A DNA stretch of 38,045 nucleotides from Gaiellales bacterium. Its GTDB lineage: Bacteria > Actinomycetota > Thermoleophilia > RBG-16-64-13. The position numbers and the translations under genes are program-made. How positions within the stretch are numbered: position 1 is the first letter of the stretch; every line of letters starts with the position of its first letter. The notes below the pieces were generated by a model. It searched no databases. It had not been told where the DNA came from and saw only the letters and a list, made by a program, of their open reading frames with translations. Shown in pieces: positions 1-7,831 of this stretch. The DNA is taken from contig JAAYAL010000089.1 in the NCBI GenBank assembly GCA_012719395.1, positions 1-38,045 of the forward strand, written 5' to 3'.

Positions 1-2
1 GC

Positions 3-518
3 ATTGTCTCCTATGCCTGGGCCTTCGGTGACGGCACCAGCGCCACTGGTTCCAGTGCCAACCACACCTACACGGCGGCAGGAACCTACACCGCCACCCT
101 CACCGTGACCGACAACGCGGACGCCACCGGTTCGGCTCAGACCACCATCTCAGTGCAGACGTCCACGGCCAAGACCATGTTCGTGGCCTCGAAGACCGTC
201 TCGGTGGTCAGAGCGTTCAGCGGGTACCAGGCCAGGGCGGTTGTGAAGATCGTGGACGGCCAAGGACGCCCGGTCTCGAGGGCCACGGTGAAGGGGGTCT
301 TCAGCGGTGCCGTGAGCGGGGCGGCCAGAGGCACCACCGGTGTCACTGGGCTTTGCACCTTGAGATCCAGCCGGTTCGCGGCGAATGGGGCGGTTGACTT
401 CGACGTGACGTCAGTCACCAAGACCGGTTGGGTGTATGGAGGGGTACTGCCCTCCGACTCCTCCGCGAGCCTTCCGCCGCTCACCGGCGTTCTGTCCACG
501 CTCTGGTCCCAGTCATGA
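3..518 (+). CDS. PKD-domain surface protein, C-terminal part (5' truncated by window edge)
   Basis: The frame is open from the first bases of the window, so the true start lies upstream. The visible 171 residues begin inside a PKD domain: the motif WAFGDGT, then HTYTAAGTYTATLTVTD, is the typical core of this beta-sandwich fold. About 90 residues of beta-rich Ig-like sequence follow, with the pattern 'VKIVDGQGRPVSRATV', which resembles bacterial Ig-like domains of secreted proteins. PKD domains usually sit in extracellular enzymes or adhesins. The function of the whole protein cannot be told from this piece. It ends with TGA, and a GC-rich hairpin follows about 75 bases downstream. Confidence 0.85.
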   Translation: MVSYAWAFGDGTSATGSSANHTYTAAGTYTATLTVTDNADATGSAQTTISVQTSTAKTMFVASKTVSVVRAFSGYQARAVVKIVDGQGRPVSRATVKGVFSGAVSGAARGTTGVTGLCTLRSSRFAANGAVDFDVTSVTKTGWVYGGVLPSDSSASLPPLTGVLSTLWSQS

Positions 519-592
519 CCGCCGCGTGGTCAAGGGCCCGGTCCGCTTCCTGGGCTCGGTAGCTTCTCCTATACGCTCGAAGGCAAAACGGT

Positions 593-625
593 GCCGGCCG
601 CCCGCGAAGCAGTGAGGCGGCCGGC
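593..625 (+). terminator. GC-rich hairpin, probable terminator of the PKD gene
   Basis: A perfect 10-bp inverted repeat (GCCGGCCGCC at 593-602 and its complement at 616-625) encloses a 13-base loop. It lies 75 bases after the stop of the PKD protein. No T-run follows, which is common in high-GC actinobacteria. The rest of 519-820 shows no credible gene. Confidence 0.45.
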
Positions 626-821
626 CCGGTGGGTCGGCGCCCGCCAACCCACCGGAGCTCCTTCCGGCCCGGACAGCGGTTGAGCCACTCGACGCCGCCG
701 CTTTTTCGCCCCTTGACTCGCAGTAGGGAGGATGCTCTCCTGTAGAGAGGGTGTCTGGGGGCGTCCGGGGGGTGACCTACGATTTGATGTGGCCATGTTC
801 CCGTGGAAGCATCGCCCGCCA

Positions 822-841
822 TATACCCATAGGGGTATAAT
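822..841 (+). promoter_or_regulatory. Promoter -10 box inside a CsoR/CstR-like palindrome, upstream of the sulfur operon
   Basis: The sequence holds TATACCC (822-828), spacer ATAG and GGGTATA (833-839), a 7-bp perfect dyad. A perfect TATAAT (836-841) overlaps the right arm. ATACCC-N4-GGGTAT is the kind of operator bound by DUF156 regulators (CsoR, CstR, FrmR), and CstR controls sqr and persulfide genes in Firmicutes. The site sits about 70 bases before the start of the SQR-like gene, so persulfide- or metal-responsive repression is a reasonable inference. No good -35 box is visible. The regulator gene is not in the window. Confidence 0.5.
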
Positions 842-909
842 CAAGGGGACGCTCGGACCGTGCTGCTCAACTCGTTGGCGTGTACGCTGCGGCAGGGAGG
901 TGCCCATCC

Positions 910-2142
910 ATGAAGCGATTGCTGATCATCGGGGCGGGAACGGCGGGGACCATGATCGCGAACCGCCTGCGCCGGGCGCTGGATGTGGAGGAGTGGAACA
1001 TCACCATTGTCGATCCGGTGGAGACCCACTACTACCAGCCGGGCTTCCTGTTCATCCCCTTCGGCATGTACAGCAAGAATGATGTGGTCAAGCCCACGCG
1101 CGACTTCATCCCGGTCGGGGCGGATTTCGTCAAGGCGGCGGCTGATCTCATCGAACCTGACCAGAATCGCGTGAAGCTGGCAGACGGCCGTACCCTGGGC
1201 TACGACGTCCTGGTGATCGGTACGGGTGCCTACATCCATCCCGAGGAGACGCCCGGCCTGCGGGAGCAGGAGTGGGGCCGCTCCATCCACGAGTTCTACA
1301 CCTTGGAGGGCGCCATCGCCCTGGCTCGGCATCTTCGCACCTGGCAGGGCGGCCGGCTGGTGGTCAACGTGGTGGAGAACCCCATCAAGTGCCCGGTGGC
1401 ACCGCTGGAGTTCATCATGCTGGCGGATTGGTTCTTCCACGAGAAGGGGCTGCGTGACCGAGTGGAGTTGGTTTATGCCACGCCCCTCTCCGGTGCCTTC
1501 ACCAAGCCCATCGCTTCCAAGCACCTGGGCTACATTCTGGAGCAGAAGAACATCGAGGTGGTCCCGGACTTCGTGGTGGAGCACGTGGACCCCGACGCCA
1601 AGAAGCTGGTCCACTACGACGAGAGCGAGGTTGAGTACGACCTGCTGGTGACCATCCCGCTGCACAAGGGTGACGAGCTGGTGGCCCGCTCCGGCCTCGG
1701 TGACGAGCTCAACTACGTGCCGGTGGACAGGCACACGTTGCTGTCCAAGACCCGTGACAACATCTTCGTATTCGGCGATGCCGCCGCTCTCCCCACGTCC
1801 AAGGCCGGGTCGGTCATCCACTATGCCGTGGACGGCTTTGTGGAGAACTTCCTGCGCTATGTCGACGGATTGGATCTCCTGCCCTCCTTCGACGGTCACG
1901 CCAACTGCTTCATCGAATCCGGCTTCGGCAAGGGCCTGCTGCTCGATTTCAACTACGAGGTGGAACCGCTGCCGGGTCGCTATCCGCTGCCTGGGGTGGG
2001 GCCCTTCGCCCTGCTCCAGGAGTCGGAGATGAACCATTGGGGCAAAGTGATGTTCCGCTGGATGTACTGGAACATACTGCTCAAAGGCAAAGAGCTGCCG
2101 CTGCCCGCCCGTATGAGCATGATGGGCAAGTGGGCAAGGTGA
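910..2142 (+). CDS. Sulfide:quinone oxidoreductase-like FAD protein
   Basis: A 410-residue pyridine-nucleotide-disulfide oxidoreductase fold protein of the SQR family. The N-terminal dinucleotide-binding motif GAGTAG is at residues 8-13 and the second FAD motif near 285-291 (NIFVFGDAA). There are exactly two cysteines, C161 in NPIKCPVAP and C333 in ANCFIESG. They fit the two redox cysteines that hold the polysulfide bridge in SQRs (C160 and C356 of the Acidithiobacillus enzyme). The C-terminal part carries aromatic and basic residues suited to membrane contact. SQRs oxidise sulfide or persulfide and pass electrons to quinone at the cytoplasmic membrane face. The ATG at 910 is chosen because GGGAGG lies just upstream. 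It is the first gene of an operon with DUF1641, TusE-like and DsrE-like genes; archaeal and bacterial sulfur oxidisers carry similar sets. Which SQR type it belongs to is not decided here. Confidence 0.85.
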   Translation: MKRLLIIGAGTAGTMIANRLRRALDVEEWNITIVDPVETHYYQPGFLFIPFGMYSKNDVVKPTRDFIPVGADFVKAAADLIEPDQNRVKLADGRTLGYDVLVIGTGAYIHPEETPGLREQEWGRSIHEFYTLEGAIALARHLRTWQGGRLVVNVVENPIKCPVAPLEFIMLADWFFHEKGLRDRVELVYATPLSGAFTKPIASKHLGYILEQKNIEVVPDFVVEHVDPDAKKLVHYDESEVEYDLLVTIPLHKGDELVARSGLGDELNYVPVDRHTLLSKTRDNIFVFGDAAALPTSKAGSVIHYAVDGFVENFLRYVDGLDLLPSFDGHANCFIESGFGKGLLLDFNYEVEPLPGRYPLPGVGPFALLQESEMNHWGKVMFRWMYWNILLKGKELPLPARMSMMGKWAR

Positions 2143-2152
2143 GGTGGAAGGC

Positions 2153-2791
2153 ATGGATCAGGAACTCGCAGCCCTACATCAGAAGCTCGATCTCCTCACC
2201 GAGCAGGTTCACTATCTGACCGAGCAGGCTGAGCTCGCTGCCCGCCGGCAGGCAGAGCGCGCCGAGCTGGTGAGCGACCTCACGCCCATCGCCAATGATG
2301 TCTTCCGCCTGACCACGGAGCAGCTGGAGGAGATACAAGAATACGTCGACCTGGGCGATCTGCTGCGCCTTCTCAAGCGATCACTGCGCAATGGACGGAA
2401 CATCGACCAAGCGCTGGACCGGCTGGAGAGCCTGATGGATCTGGCCCAGACCGTCGGTCCCGTCACGGACAGTCTCTTCGAGAAGGCCACCACACTCCTG
2501 CAGCGTGCTGAGTGCCACGGCTACTTCACGTTTGCGCATAGAGGGGCGCGCCTGGCGAACAGTGTGGTGTCGGCGATCACTCAGTTCGCTCCTCCCAGCA
2601 AGACGTCGCTGTGGTCTCTGCTGAAGCAGGCGCGCGACCAGAATGTGCGGCGTGGCTTGGTGCTGGCCATGCACGTGTTGGGTGCTGTGGGCGGTCAGGC
2701 GGCGAAGTGCGCTGAGGAGGCGGCCATGTCGGGAGACATCCCGGGCCCGTGCACTCAGCCGGTGCCGGCCGCTCCCTGCGCGGGACAGTAA
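2153..2791 (+). CDS. DUF1641 domain protein
   Basis: A 212-residue helical protein. The middle (about residues 60-120) carries the DUF1641 pattern, with a stretch like 'LGDLLRLLKRSLRNG' followed by 'ALDRLESLMDLAQTVGPV'. The first 45 residues are Glu/Gln/Leu-rich and probably form a coiled coil. The C-terminus is rich in Cys and Pro. The biochemical role of DUF1641 is unknown, but the family is found beside SQR-like and formate-dehydrogenase-like genes, and a scaffold or membrane-complex role has been guessed. The ATG at 2153 is preceded by AGGTGAGGTGGAAGG and starts 11 bases after the SQR stop, which points to co-transcription. Confidence 0.8.
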   Translation: MDQELAALHQKLDLLTEQVHYLTEQAELAARRQAERAELVSDLTPIANDVFRLTTEQLEEIQEYVDLGDLLRLLKRSLRNGRNIDQALDRLESLMDLAQTVGPVTDSLFEKATTLLQRAECHGYFTFAHRGARLANSVVSAITQFAPPSKTSLWSLLKQARDQNVRRGLVLAMHVLGAVGGQAAKCAEEAAMSGDIPGPCTQPVPAAPCAGQ

Positions 2792-2873
2792 GGGAGCTGC
2801 GCTGCTTTGCGGGGTGTGGGAGGCTCACGGAGAGCCTCGGTGACAAACGGATAGCCAACGGGAGGAGCCCTTT

Positions 2874-3194
2874 ATGGCAACGAAGGTCATCGCAGGGAAA
2901 GAAGTGCAGATCAACGACGAAGGCTTCATGACCGACCCAGCGGAGTGGAACAAGGAGATAGCTGCCGCGATCGCGGTGGAGGAGGGGATCAGCGCGCTGA
3001 CTGATGCACACTGGAAGGTCATTGATTTCTGCCGTACCACCACGGCCGGGCTGGGTGGGAAGTCACCCACGTTGCGTCAGATCACCGCCGGGACCGGTGT
3101 GTCCACCAAGGAGCTCTTCTCCTTGTTCCCCAAGGGCCCGGCCAAGAAAGTGGCCAAGATCGCCGGTCTGGGCAAGCCCGAGGGATGCGTGTGA
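2874..3194 (+). CDS. tusE: TusE/DsrC-family sulfur relay protein
   Basis: A 106-residue protein with family hallmarks: N-terminal 'INDEGFMTDPAEWNKEIA', central 'LTDAHWKVIDFCR', and C-terminal 'KIAGLGKPEGCV'. The penultimate cysteine (C105) is the residue that takes up persulfide sulfur in DsrC and TusE. The second cysteine ten residues earlier, needed by true DsrC for the trisulfide cycle with DsrAB, is absent, so this is a TusE-like or single-cysteine DsrC-like carrier rather than a sulfite-reductase partner. GGAGGAG lies before the ATG. It is third in the sulfur operon, next to a DsrE-like protein that could be its sulfur donor or acceptor. Confidence 0.88.
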   Translation: MATKVIAGKEVQINDEGFMTDPAEWNKEIAAAIAVEEGISALTDAHWKVIDFCRTTTAGLGGKSPTLRQITAGTGVSTKELFSLFPKGPAKKVAKIAGLGKPEGCV

Positions 3195-3253
3195 GCCGGA
3201 CGGTGGCCGGCGTCGCTCGTTTTGCGTCAACCTGTAGCTAGGAAGGGAAATAC

Positions 3254-3754
3254 ATGGCTGACGAGAATCGCCACGTGGCGTTCATCTGCTCCAAGGGCAA
3301 TCTGGACATGGCCTACCCGGCCTTGGTCATGGGGTGGGCGGCTCTGGGTAACGGCATCGATGTGACCATCTTCTTCACCTTTTGGGGCATGGACATGATC
3401 ACCGAGAAGCGGATTGATCATCTGGAGCTGGCTCCGGTGGGTATCACCAGCATGAAGATGGGGATGATGGGCGTCCCGGGGGACTTGGGCATTCCCAATC
3501 TCATGGGAGCCCTCCCCGGCATGACTGCGTTTGCCACCAGCGTGATGAGGAAGAAGATAGCGGAGGTGGGGGCGCCGCCGGTGCGCGAGTACCTGCAGAT
3601 GCTCGTGGACGGGGGCGCGAAGCTCTATGCCTGCAAGATGTCGGTGGACATGTTTGGGCTTAGGAAGGAAGACTTCATCGATGGCGTGATCGACGTTGTC
3701 ACCGCCAGCGACTTCATGGACATGACGGAAGGCGCCCAGATCATCTTCATCTGA
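3254..3754 (+). CDS. DsrE-like (DsrE2/DrsE_2) sulfurtransferase protein
   Basis: A 166-residue protein of the DsrE/DsrF/DsrH-like superfamily, DsrE2 type. The N-terminus 'HVAFICSKGNLDMAYPALVMG' and the block 'GGAKLYACKMSVDMFGL' are characteristic. C12 and C126 are the cysteines that could carry sulfane sulfur. Proteins of this type (for example DsrE3 of Metallosphaera and Allochromatium) shuttle sulfur between thiosulfate or persulfide donors and TusA/DsrC partners. AGGAAGGGAA precedes the ATG. It is the last gene of the operon; a strong hairpin follows 30 bases after the stop. Confidence 0.85.
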   Translation: MADENRHVAFICSKGNLDMAYPALVMGWAALGNGIDVTIFFTFWGMDMITEKRIDHLELAPVGITSMKMGMMGVPGDLGIPNLMGALPGMTAFATSVMRKKIAEVGAPPVREYLQMLVDGGAKLYACKMSVDMFGLRKEDFIDGVIDVVTASDFMDMTEGAQIIFI

Positions 3755-3783
3755 TCCTGCGCGGACCGAGCACTGAGTGGACG

Positions 3784-3821
3784 GAGGCGGGTGGACGGCC
3801 GTGAGGCCGTCCACCCGCCTC
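3784..3821 (+). terminator. 17-bp perfect hairpin closing the sulfur operon
   Basis: GAGGCGGGTGGACGGCC at 3784-3800 pairs perfectly with 3805-3821, closed by a GTGA tetraloop of the stable GNRA class. It starts 30 bases after the dsrE-like stop. There is no following T-run. It most likely ends the sulfur operon transcript. Confidence 0.65.
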
Positions 3822-3930
3822 GCCACGGCCGGCGTAGTGGGACGCCCCTCCAACTCGGAGGAATGGAGGCATTCACTCTGCCGCGGGAATCGGCTGAGCG
3901 GGCCGGTTTGCCGTTCCCTCACGGTCTCGC

Positions 3931-3960
3931 TTGCGTTTCCCGACAAGCCGCGGATATACT
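3931..3960 (+). promoter_or_regulatory. Sigma70-type promoter before the ABC importer operon
   Basis: TTGCGT (3931-3936) and TATACT (3955-3960) are separated by 18 bases, 63 bases before the GTG start of the binding lipoprotein. An inverted pair CTTGCG (3930-3935) and CGCAAG (3974-3979) flanks the -10 region and could be an operator, but it is short. Confidence 0.5.
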
Positions 3961-4023
3961 GATGACCGCATAACGCAAGGCCGCGTTCCGGGCATGGGTG
4001 GTCGTCGACGGAGGGGAGAGGAC

Positions 4024-5253
4024 GTGCAGAGGACGAGTAGCGGGAGGGTATGCCCAGGGCGGTTATCTGGGGCTGTCCCTGTGGCTCTGGTCCTACTCCT
4101 GCTGCTGGTGCTCCTGCCTCTGGCGGCGGGCTGCGGGTCCACTGAGGCCGGCGCCGCCGGTAGCGCGACCACTTCCTCTGCTGCCACCGGCGCGGCCGCG
4201 GATAGTCAGGGGTCTGCCACCACCACGCCGGCTTCGCCGGAGGGCGGCGGCGCGGAGATGTCAGCGGCTACGGTTGTCGTCACTGATCAGGCAGGCCGGC
4301 AGCACAGCGTCCCCGATCCCATCGAGACCGTCTACTGCGCCAGCCCCGCGGGCACCAATCTCATGTACATGCTGGCCCCAGAACTGCTCATCGGTTGGAA
4401 CGTCACTCCCACCGCCTTGGAGAAGGAGTTCATCCCCGAGCAATATCGGAAGGTCATAGGGTTGGGTGGGTGGTACGGGAAGAACACCACGGGCAACGTC
4501 GAGGAGATCATCAAGCGGGATCCCGATGTGGTCTTCTCGCTTGGTGACTTGGACGAGGCGGCCGTGTCGGAAGCGGACCGCATTCAAGGCCTGCTTGACA
4601 TCCCCGTGATCATGGTGGACGGAAGCCTGGTGAATAGTGGCCAGGCTCTCCGCTACATCGGCGGGCTGCTGGGGCGTGAGGCGAGGGCCGAGGAGCTGGC
4701 CGCCTACTGTGACGACGTGATTGCCGAGGCGCAGGGCAACACCGCTACGTTGGCCGCGTCCGATCGAGTGCGCGTCTACTACGCGGAGGGCACCGAAGGC
4801 CTCAACACCGATCCGGAAGGCTCCATGCACACGGAGGTGCTCGAGTTGGTGGGTGGCGCCAATGTGGCGCAGGTGGAGCTCAGTTCTGGATACGGGATGT
4901 CCCCTGTGTCCTTCGAACAGGTGCTGCTGTGGGACCCGGATGTGATCCTGGTGGCCAGTGACCCGGCAGAGGAGAGCAACGTCTACGAGCAGATCACGAC
5001 CAGTCAGACCTGGTCCGACATAACAGCCGTTGCCAACCACCGTGTCTACCAGATCCCCCGTGGGCCTTTCGACTGGTTCGACCGGCCCCCCTCCATGAGC
5101 CGCATCCTGGGCGTGCGCTGGCTGGGCAACCTGCTGTATCCGGATCTCTACCCCTACGACATGGAGGACGAGGTCAGGGCCTTCTACACGCTCTTCTATC
5201 ACTTGGACCTGAGTGACGCCCAGCTGGAGAAGCTCATGTCCCGCGCGCGGTGA
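4024..5253 (+). CDS. FecB/BtuF-type metal-complex-binding lipoprotein
   Basis: A 409-residue substrate-binding protein of the periplasmic-binding-protein-2 class. The N-terminus is a lipoprotein signal ending in LPLAAGC (C37 lipidated), then an Ala/Thr/Ser-rich linker to about residue 75. The binding fold begins with 'VVVTDQAGRQHSVPDPIETV' and includes 'EEIIKRDPDVVFSLGD' and 'FEQVLLWDPDVILVASD', the two lobe signatures of this family. The C-terminal 'DRPPSMSRILGVRWLGNLLYP' is typical of a branch found in anaerobes. The family delivers siderophores, cobalamin or haem to FecCD permeases; a relative, MolA, binds molybdate. The neighbours here (molybdopterin-fold proteins, DUF364) make a molybdate or tungstate species, or a chelated metal, a reasonable but unproven substrate. 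The GTG at 4024 is chosen for its GGAGGGGAGAGG site and correct signal length. Confidence 0.82.
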   Translation: MQRTSSGRVCPGRLSGAVPVALVLLLLLVLLPLAAGCGSTEAGAAGSATTSSAATGAAADSQGSATTTPASPEGGGAEMSAATVVVTDQAGRQHSVPDPIETVYCASPAGTNLMYMLAPELLIGWNVTPTALEKEFIPEQYRKVIGLGGWYGKNTTGNVEEIIKRDPDVVFSLGDLDEAAVSEADRIQGLLDIPVIMVDGSLVNSGQALRYIGGLLGREARAEELAAYCDDVIAEAQGNTATLAASDRVRVYYAEGTEGLNTDPEGSMHTEVLELVGGANVAQVELSSGYGMSPVSFEQVLLWDPDVILVASDPAEESNVYEQITTSQTWSDITAVANHRVYQIPRGPFDWFDRPPSMSRILGVRWLGNLLYPDLYPYDMEDEVRAFYTLFYHLDLSDAQLEKLMSRAR

Positions 5254-5351
5254 CATAGCGAGGCGGAGAGAGAGGACGTGGCGGGATCAAGGTCGTGAGC
5301 GCGAGGCGCCATGGCTCGTCAAACGGAAGTCGGAAAGGGAGTCGCAACGGA

Positions 5352-5906
5352 ATGAAGCAGCGCAATCATCTTCTCATTGTTGGCGTCGTAATGGCGCTCT
5401 TGGCCCTGTGTGTGGTTCTGGCCGCGGGTTGCGGCTCGGAGGCCGAGACCACCACCACGGTTGCGGTGGAGACCACTACTACGGAGGCGGTGGAAACCAC
5501 TACCACGGAGGCGGCCACCAGCACTACTCAGGCGGAAGCGTCGCTGGGCGCCAGCGGTACCATCGCCGTCAAGGGCATGGTGGAAACACCGATGGAATTG
5601 ACGGTGGACAGCCTCAAGGCAATGACCCCCGTGACCATCACCGCCACACACCCCAAGCAGGGAGACCAGGAGTACACGGGTGTGCGCTTCAGCGATCTTG
5701 CTACCGCGCTGAAGGTCCAGGACGCTGCTACCACGGTGACCCTGGGTGCCGCTGACGGCTTCATGGCTGAGGTCAGCATGGATGAGCTTGCCGCCAGTCC
5801 CGATGCCATGATCGCCATAGGCGACGACGGGAAGCTCAACGCTGTCATGCCGGGCATGACCGGGAAGGCCTGGGTGAGGGACGTCATCTCCATGGATTTC
5901 AAGTAG
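5352..5906 (+). CDS. Lipoprotein with oxidoreductase molybdopterin-binding fold
   Basis: A 184-residue lipoprotein: signal ending VLAAGC (C27), then a linker made of repeated E-TTTT blocks (residues 32-60), then a domain of about 110 residues. That domain ('MELTVDSLKAMTPVTIT', 'YTGVRFSDLATAL', 'LGAADGFMAEVSMDEL', 'GKAWVRDVISMDFK') follows the pattern of the sulfite-oxidase-type molybdopterin-binding domain (PF00174) in a short form. The mature part has no cysteine, so the usual Mo-ligating Cys is missing. It may bind a pterin-like ligand or use the fold for another purpose. It follows the binding lipoprotein by 98 bases and is probably in the same operon. The ATG at 5352 gives the correct lipoprotein signal; an in-frame GTG at 5295 would add a charged leader. 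Confidence 0.7.
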   Translation: MKQRNHLLIVGVVMALLALCVVLAAGCGSEAETTTTVAVETTTTEAVETTTTEAATSTTQAEASLGASGTIAVKGMVETPMELTVDSLKAMTPVTITATHPKQGDQEYTGVRFSDLATALKVQDAATTVTLGAADGFMAEVSMDELAASPDAMIAIGDDGKLNAVMPGMTGKAWVRDVISMDFK

Positions 5907-5961
5907 CACACATGAAGGGGAACTCGGTCCGAGCCAGGGGCTCGCCCGCCTTGGGGCCGCG

Positions 5962-6975
5962 TTGTGTCGTCTGCGCTCCGAGGTAGCCGTGGTGGCGGTG
6001 GTGCGTCAGGAAACGGTCACTCCCCGCGGTGCACTCGACGCCGGTCCCTCCCTGACTGCTGTGGCCGGCGCCGCCACGCCGGCCACAGCAGGTCGCTTGG
6101 AGCTCTCGTCCCCCACGGCAGCGAGGTCATTCACGGTGGAGGACTTGGCCGGCATGCCTAAGGTTGAGGGCTATGGGGGATTCACCTGTCCTCCGCACCC
6201 GAGGGTATCCGGGCCCACACACTATGCCGGGGTGGCGCTGAGGGAGCTGTTGGACGCGGTGGGTGGCATCGAGGCCGGCAGCGTTGTGAGCGTAGCCGCA
6301 TCCGATGGCTACGTCATGACCTTCTCGGCTGAGCAGGTACTTTTGGGTGGTTTTACCGTCTACGATCCCCAGACGGGGGCCAAGAGCGCCCTTGTTGGCC
6401 ACCCTCGGCCGGTGGTGGCCTACGAACGGGAGGGTGAGCCGCTCTCGGCGGAGGAGGGACCCTTCCGCTTGGTCTTTCTCACGGATGGGCCGGAGCAGCT
6501 CGTGGAGGGCTTCTTGTGGATCAACCGGGTCACCAGGATCCAGGTGAGAAGCCGCGATGATGATTGGACGCTTTGGCTGGCGGGGGTGACGCAGACGTCG
6601 CTGGACCGAGTGTCATTCGAGGAGTTGGACGTCACGCCCCAGACTTGCGCGGCATGGGAGGACATCCAGGGACGCACGTGGGCGGGCGTGCCACTCACTA
6701 TGCTCATAGGGCTGGTGGACGGCGGTGACGCCAGCGGCGGCTTTGATCAGGAACAGGCGCTGCGCGGCTACGACATCGAGGTGGTTGGGAACGACGGGAC
6801 CGCGGTCACTCTGAACTCGGCCGTCGTGGCGGAGGCAGGGGATCTCGTGGTGGCGAACACCCTGGAGGGCAATCCTTTGGGGGATATCGATTTCCCGCTG
6901 CGGCTCGTGGGGCCCGGCCTGGCTTCATCGCAGATGGTGAGCGGTGTAAAGGAGATCAGGGTCAGTGTGCCCTGA
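5962..6975 (+). CDS. Tandem molybdopterin-oxidoreductase-fold protein
   Basis: About 337 residues with two copies of a sulfite-oxidase-like domain. Copy 1 (about 45-195) has 'FTCPPHPRVSG' before 'HYAGVALRELLDAVGG' and 'SVVSVAASDGYVMTFS'. Copy 2 (about 200-337) has 'QTCAAWEDIQG' before 'TWAGVPLTMLIGLVDGGD'. In each copy a Cys sits just before the 'GV-L--L' segment, the place of the Mo-binding Cys in this fold. No clear signal peptide is seen. The start is uncertain: TTG 5962 is the longest, while GTG 5989 has GAGG a few bases upstream. It lies between the Moco-fold lipoprotein and the DUF364-type gene, whose start overlaps its end by 11 bases. Function unknown; a molybdopterin- or metal-binding partner of the transporter is an inference. 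Confidence 0.68.
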   Translation: MCRLRSEVAVVAVVRQETVTPRGALDAGPSLTAVAGAATPATAGRLELSSPTAARSFTVEDLAGMPKVEGYGGFTCPPHPRVSGPTHYAGVALRELLDAVGGIEAGSVVSVAASDGYVMTFSAEQVLLGGFTVYDPQTGAKSALVGHPRPVVAYEREGEPLSAEEGPFRLVFLTDGPEQLVEGFLWINRVTRIQVRSRDDDWTLWLAGVTQTSLDRVSFEELDVTPQTCAAWEDIQGRTWAGVPLTMLIGLVDGGDASGGFDQEQALRGYDIEVVGNDGTAVTLNSAVVAEAGDLVVANTLEGNPLGDIDFPLRLVGPGLASSQMVSGVKEIRVSVP

Positions 6976-7831
6976 CCGGCAGTCTGCATCTTCGAATGCC
7001 GCCGGCCGACCGCGAGGCGCCCCAACGTTACCGACGGTGAGCCGCTGGAGCGCAGGTGCGGCGAACCCACGGGCCGTCTACGGTCGACTGCTGGCCGAGC
7101 TGCCGGTGCAGAGGAAGGTGCGCTCTTGCCTGGTGGGATTGGGCTGGACGGTGGTGGAGTCGGAGGCGTGCGGGATCGCTATGACCTTTCGGGAAGGGCT
7201 GCACACCTCCACCCTGCGGCCACCTCTGGCAGGGCGGTCGCTCACCGAAGTGGCCGGGCACATGCTGGGTTGGAACCTCTACGATGCCGCTATCGGCCTT
7301 GCGGCGCTCAACTCCTACTTCAATGCGCCGGCGCGGGTGCAGTCCTGGCTTCGTCCGTCGCTAGAGGAGGCGGCCGCGGAATCCATCTTCGAAGTGCTGG
7401 CCGAGAGGATCGCCGGACAGAAGGTGGCAGTGGTGGGGCATTTCCCCGATCTGGAGCTCCTGGCTGCCGATTGCCGGCTCACTATCTTGGAGCGGCGGCC
7501 CCAGCGCGGGGACCTGCCCGATCCCGCCTGCGAGTATGTCCTGCCCGAGCAGGACGTGGTCTTCATCACCGGCACCGCCTTCACCAACCGCACCCTTCCT
7601 CGCCTGCTGGAACTGGCCCGCGATGCCTTCCTGGTCCTGGTGGGTCCCAGTGTGCCCCTCACGCCGCTGTGGTTTGAGTTCGGTGTTGATCTGCTGGCGG
7701 GAACGGTGGTGACGAACCCGGCGGGCGTGAGGCGGGCGGCCGAGGAGGGGGCGCACCGCGAGATCTTCGCTGCCGGCGCCCAGATGGTGCAAATGACCCC
7801 CGGCGACGTGCGCCTGGGATTTCGGCCTTGA
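6965..7831 (+). CDS. DUF364/DUF4213-type putative metal-chelation protein
   Basis: About 288 residues resembling the 'putative heavy-metal chelation' proteins (DUF4213 N-terminal, DUF364 C-terminal, Rossmann-like). Visible marks are 'GMxGWNLYDAAIGLAALNSYFN' type text (here 'GHMLGWNLYDAAIGLAALNS'), then 'GQKVAVVGHFPDLELL', 'LTILERRPQRGDLPDPACEY', 'DVVFITGTAFTNRTLPRLLE' and 'LVGPSVPLTPLWFEFGVD', which match the order seen in this family. These proteins often lie beside FecBCD-type importers in anaerobes and may insert or hold the imported metal. The GTG at 6965 overlaps the previous gene by 11 bases; GTG 7037 is an alternative. The stop overlaps the next gene (TTGA), which suggests coupling. 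Confidence 0.75.
   Translation: MCPDRQSASSNAAGRPRGAPTLPTVSRWSAGAANPRAVYGRLLAELPVQRKVRSCLVGLGWTVVESEACGIAMTFREGLHTSTLRPPLAGRSLTEVAGHMLGWNLYDAAIGLAALNSYFNAPARVQSWLRPSLEEAAAESIFEVLAERIAGQKVAVVGHFPDLELLAADCRLTILERRPQRGDLPDPACEYVLPEQDVVFITGTAFTNRTLPRLLELARDAFLVLVGPSVPLTPLWFEFGVDLLAGTVVTNPAGVRRAAEEGAHREIFAAGAQMVQMTPGDVRLGFRP

Noticed and set aside
841-2154. Long minus-strand frame (437 codons) opposite the SQR-like gene.
   Set aside because: It is the antisense shadow of the flavoprotein, which has complete FAD motifs and redox cysteines.
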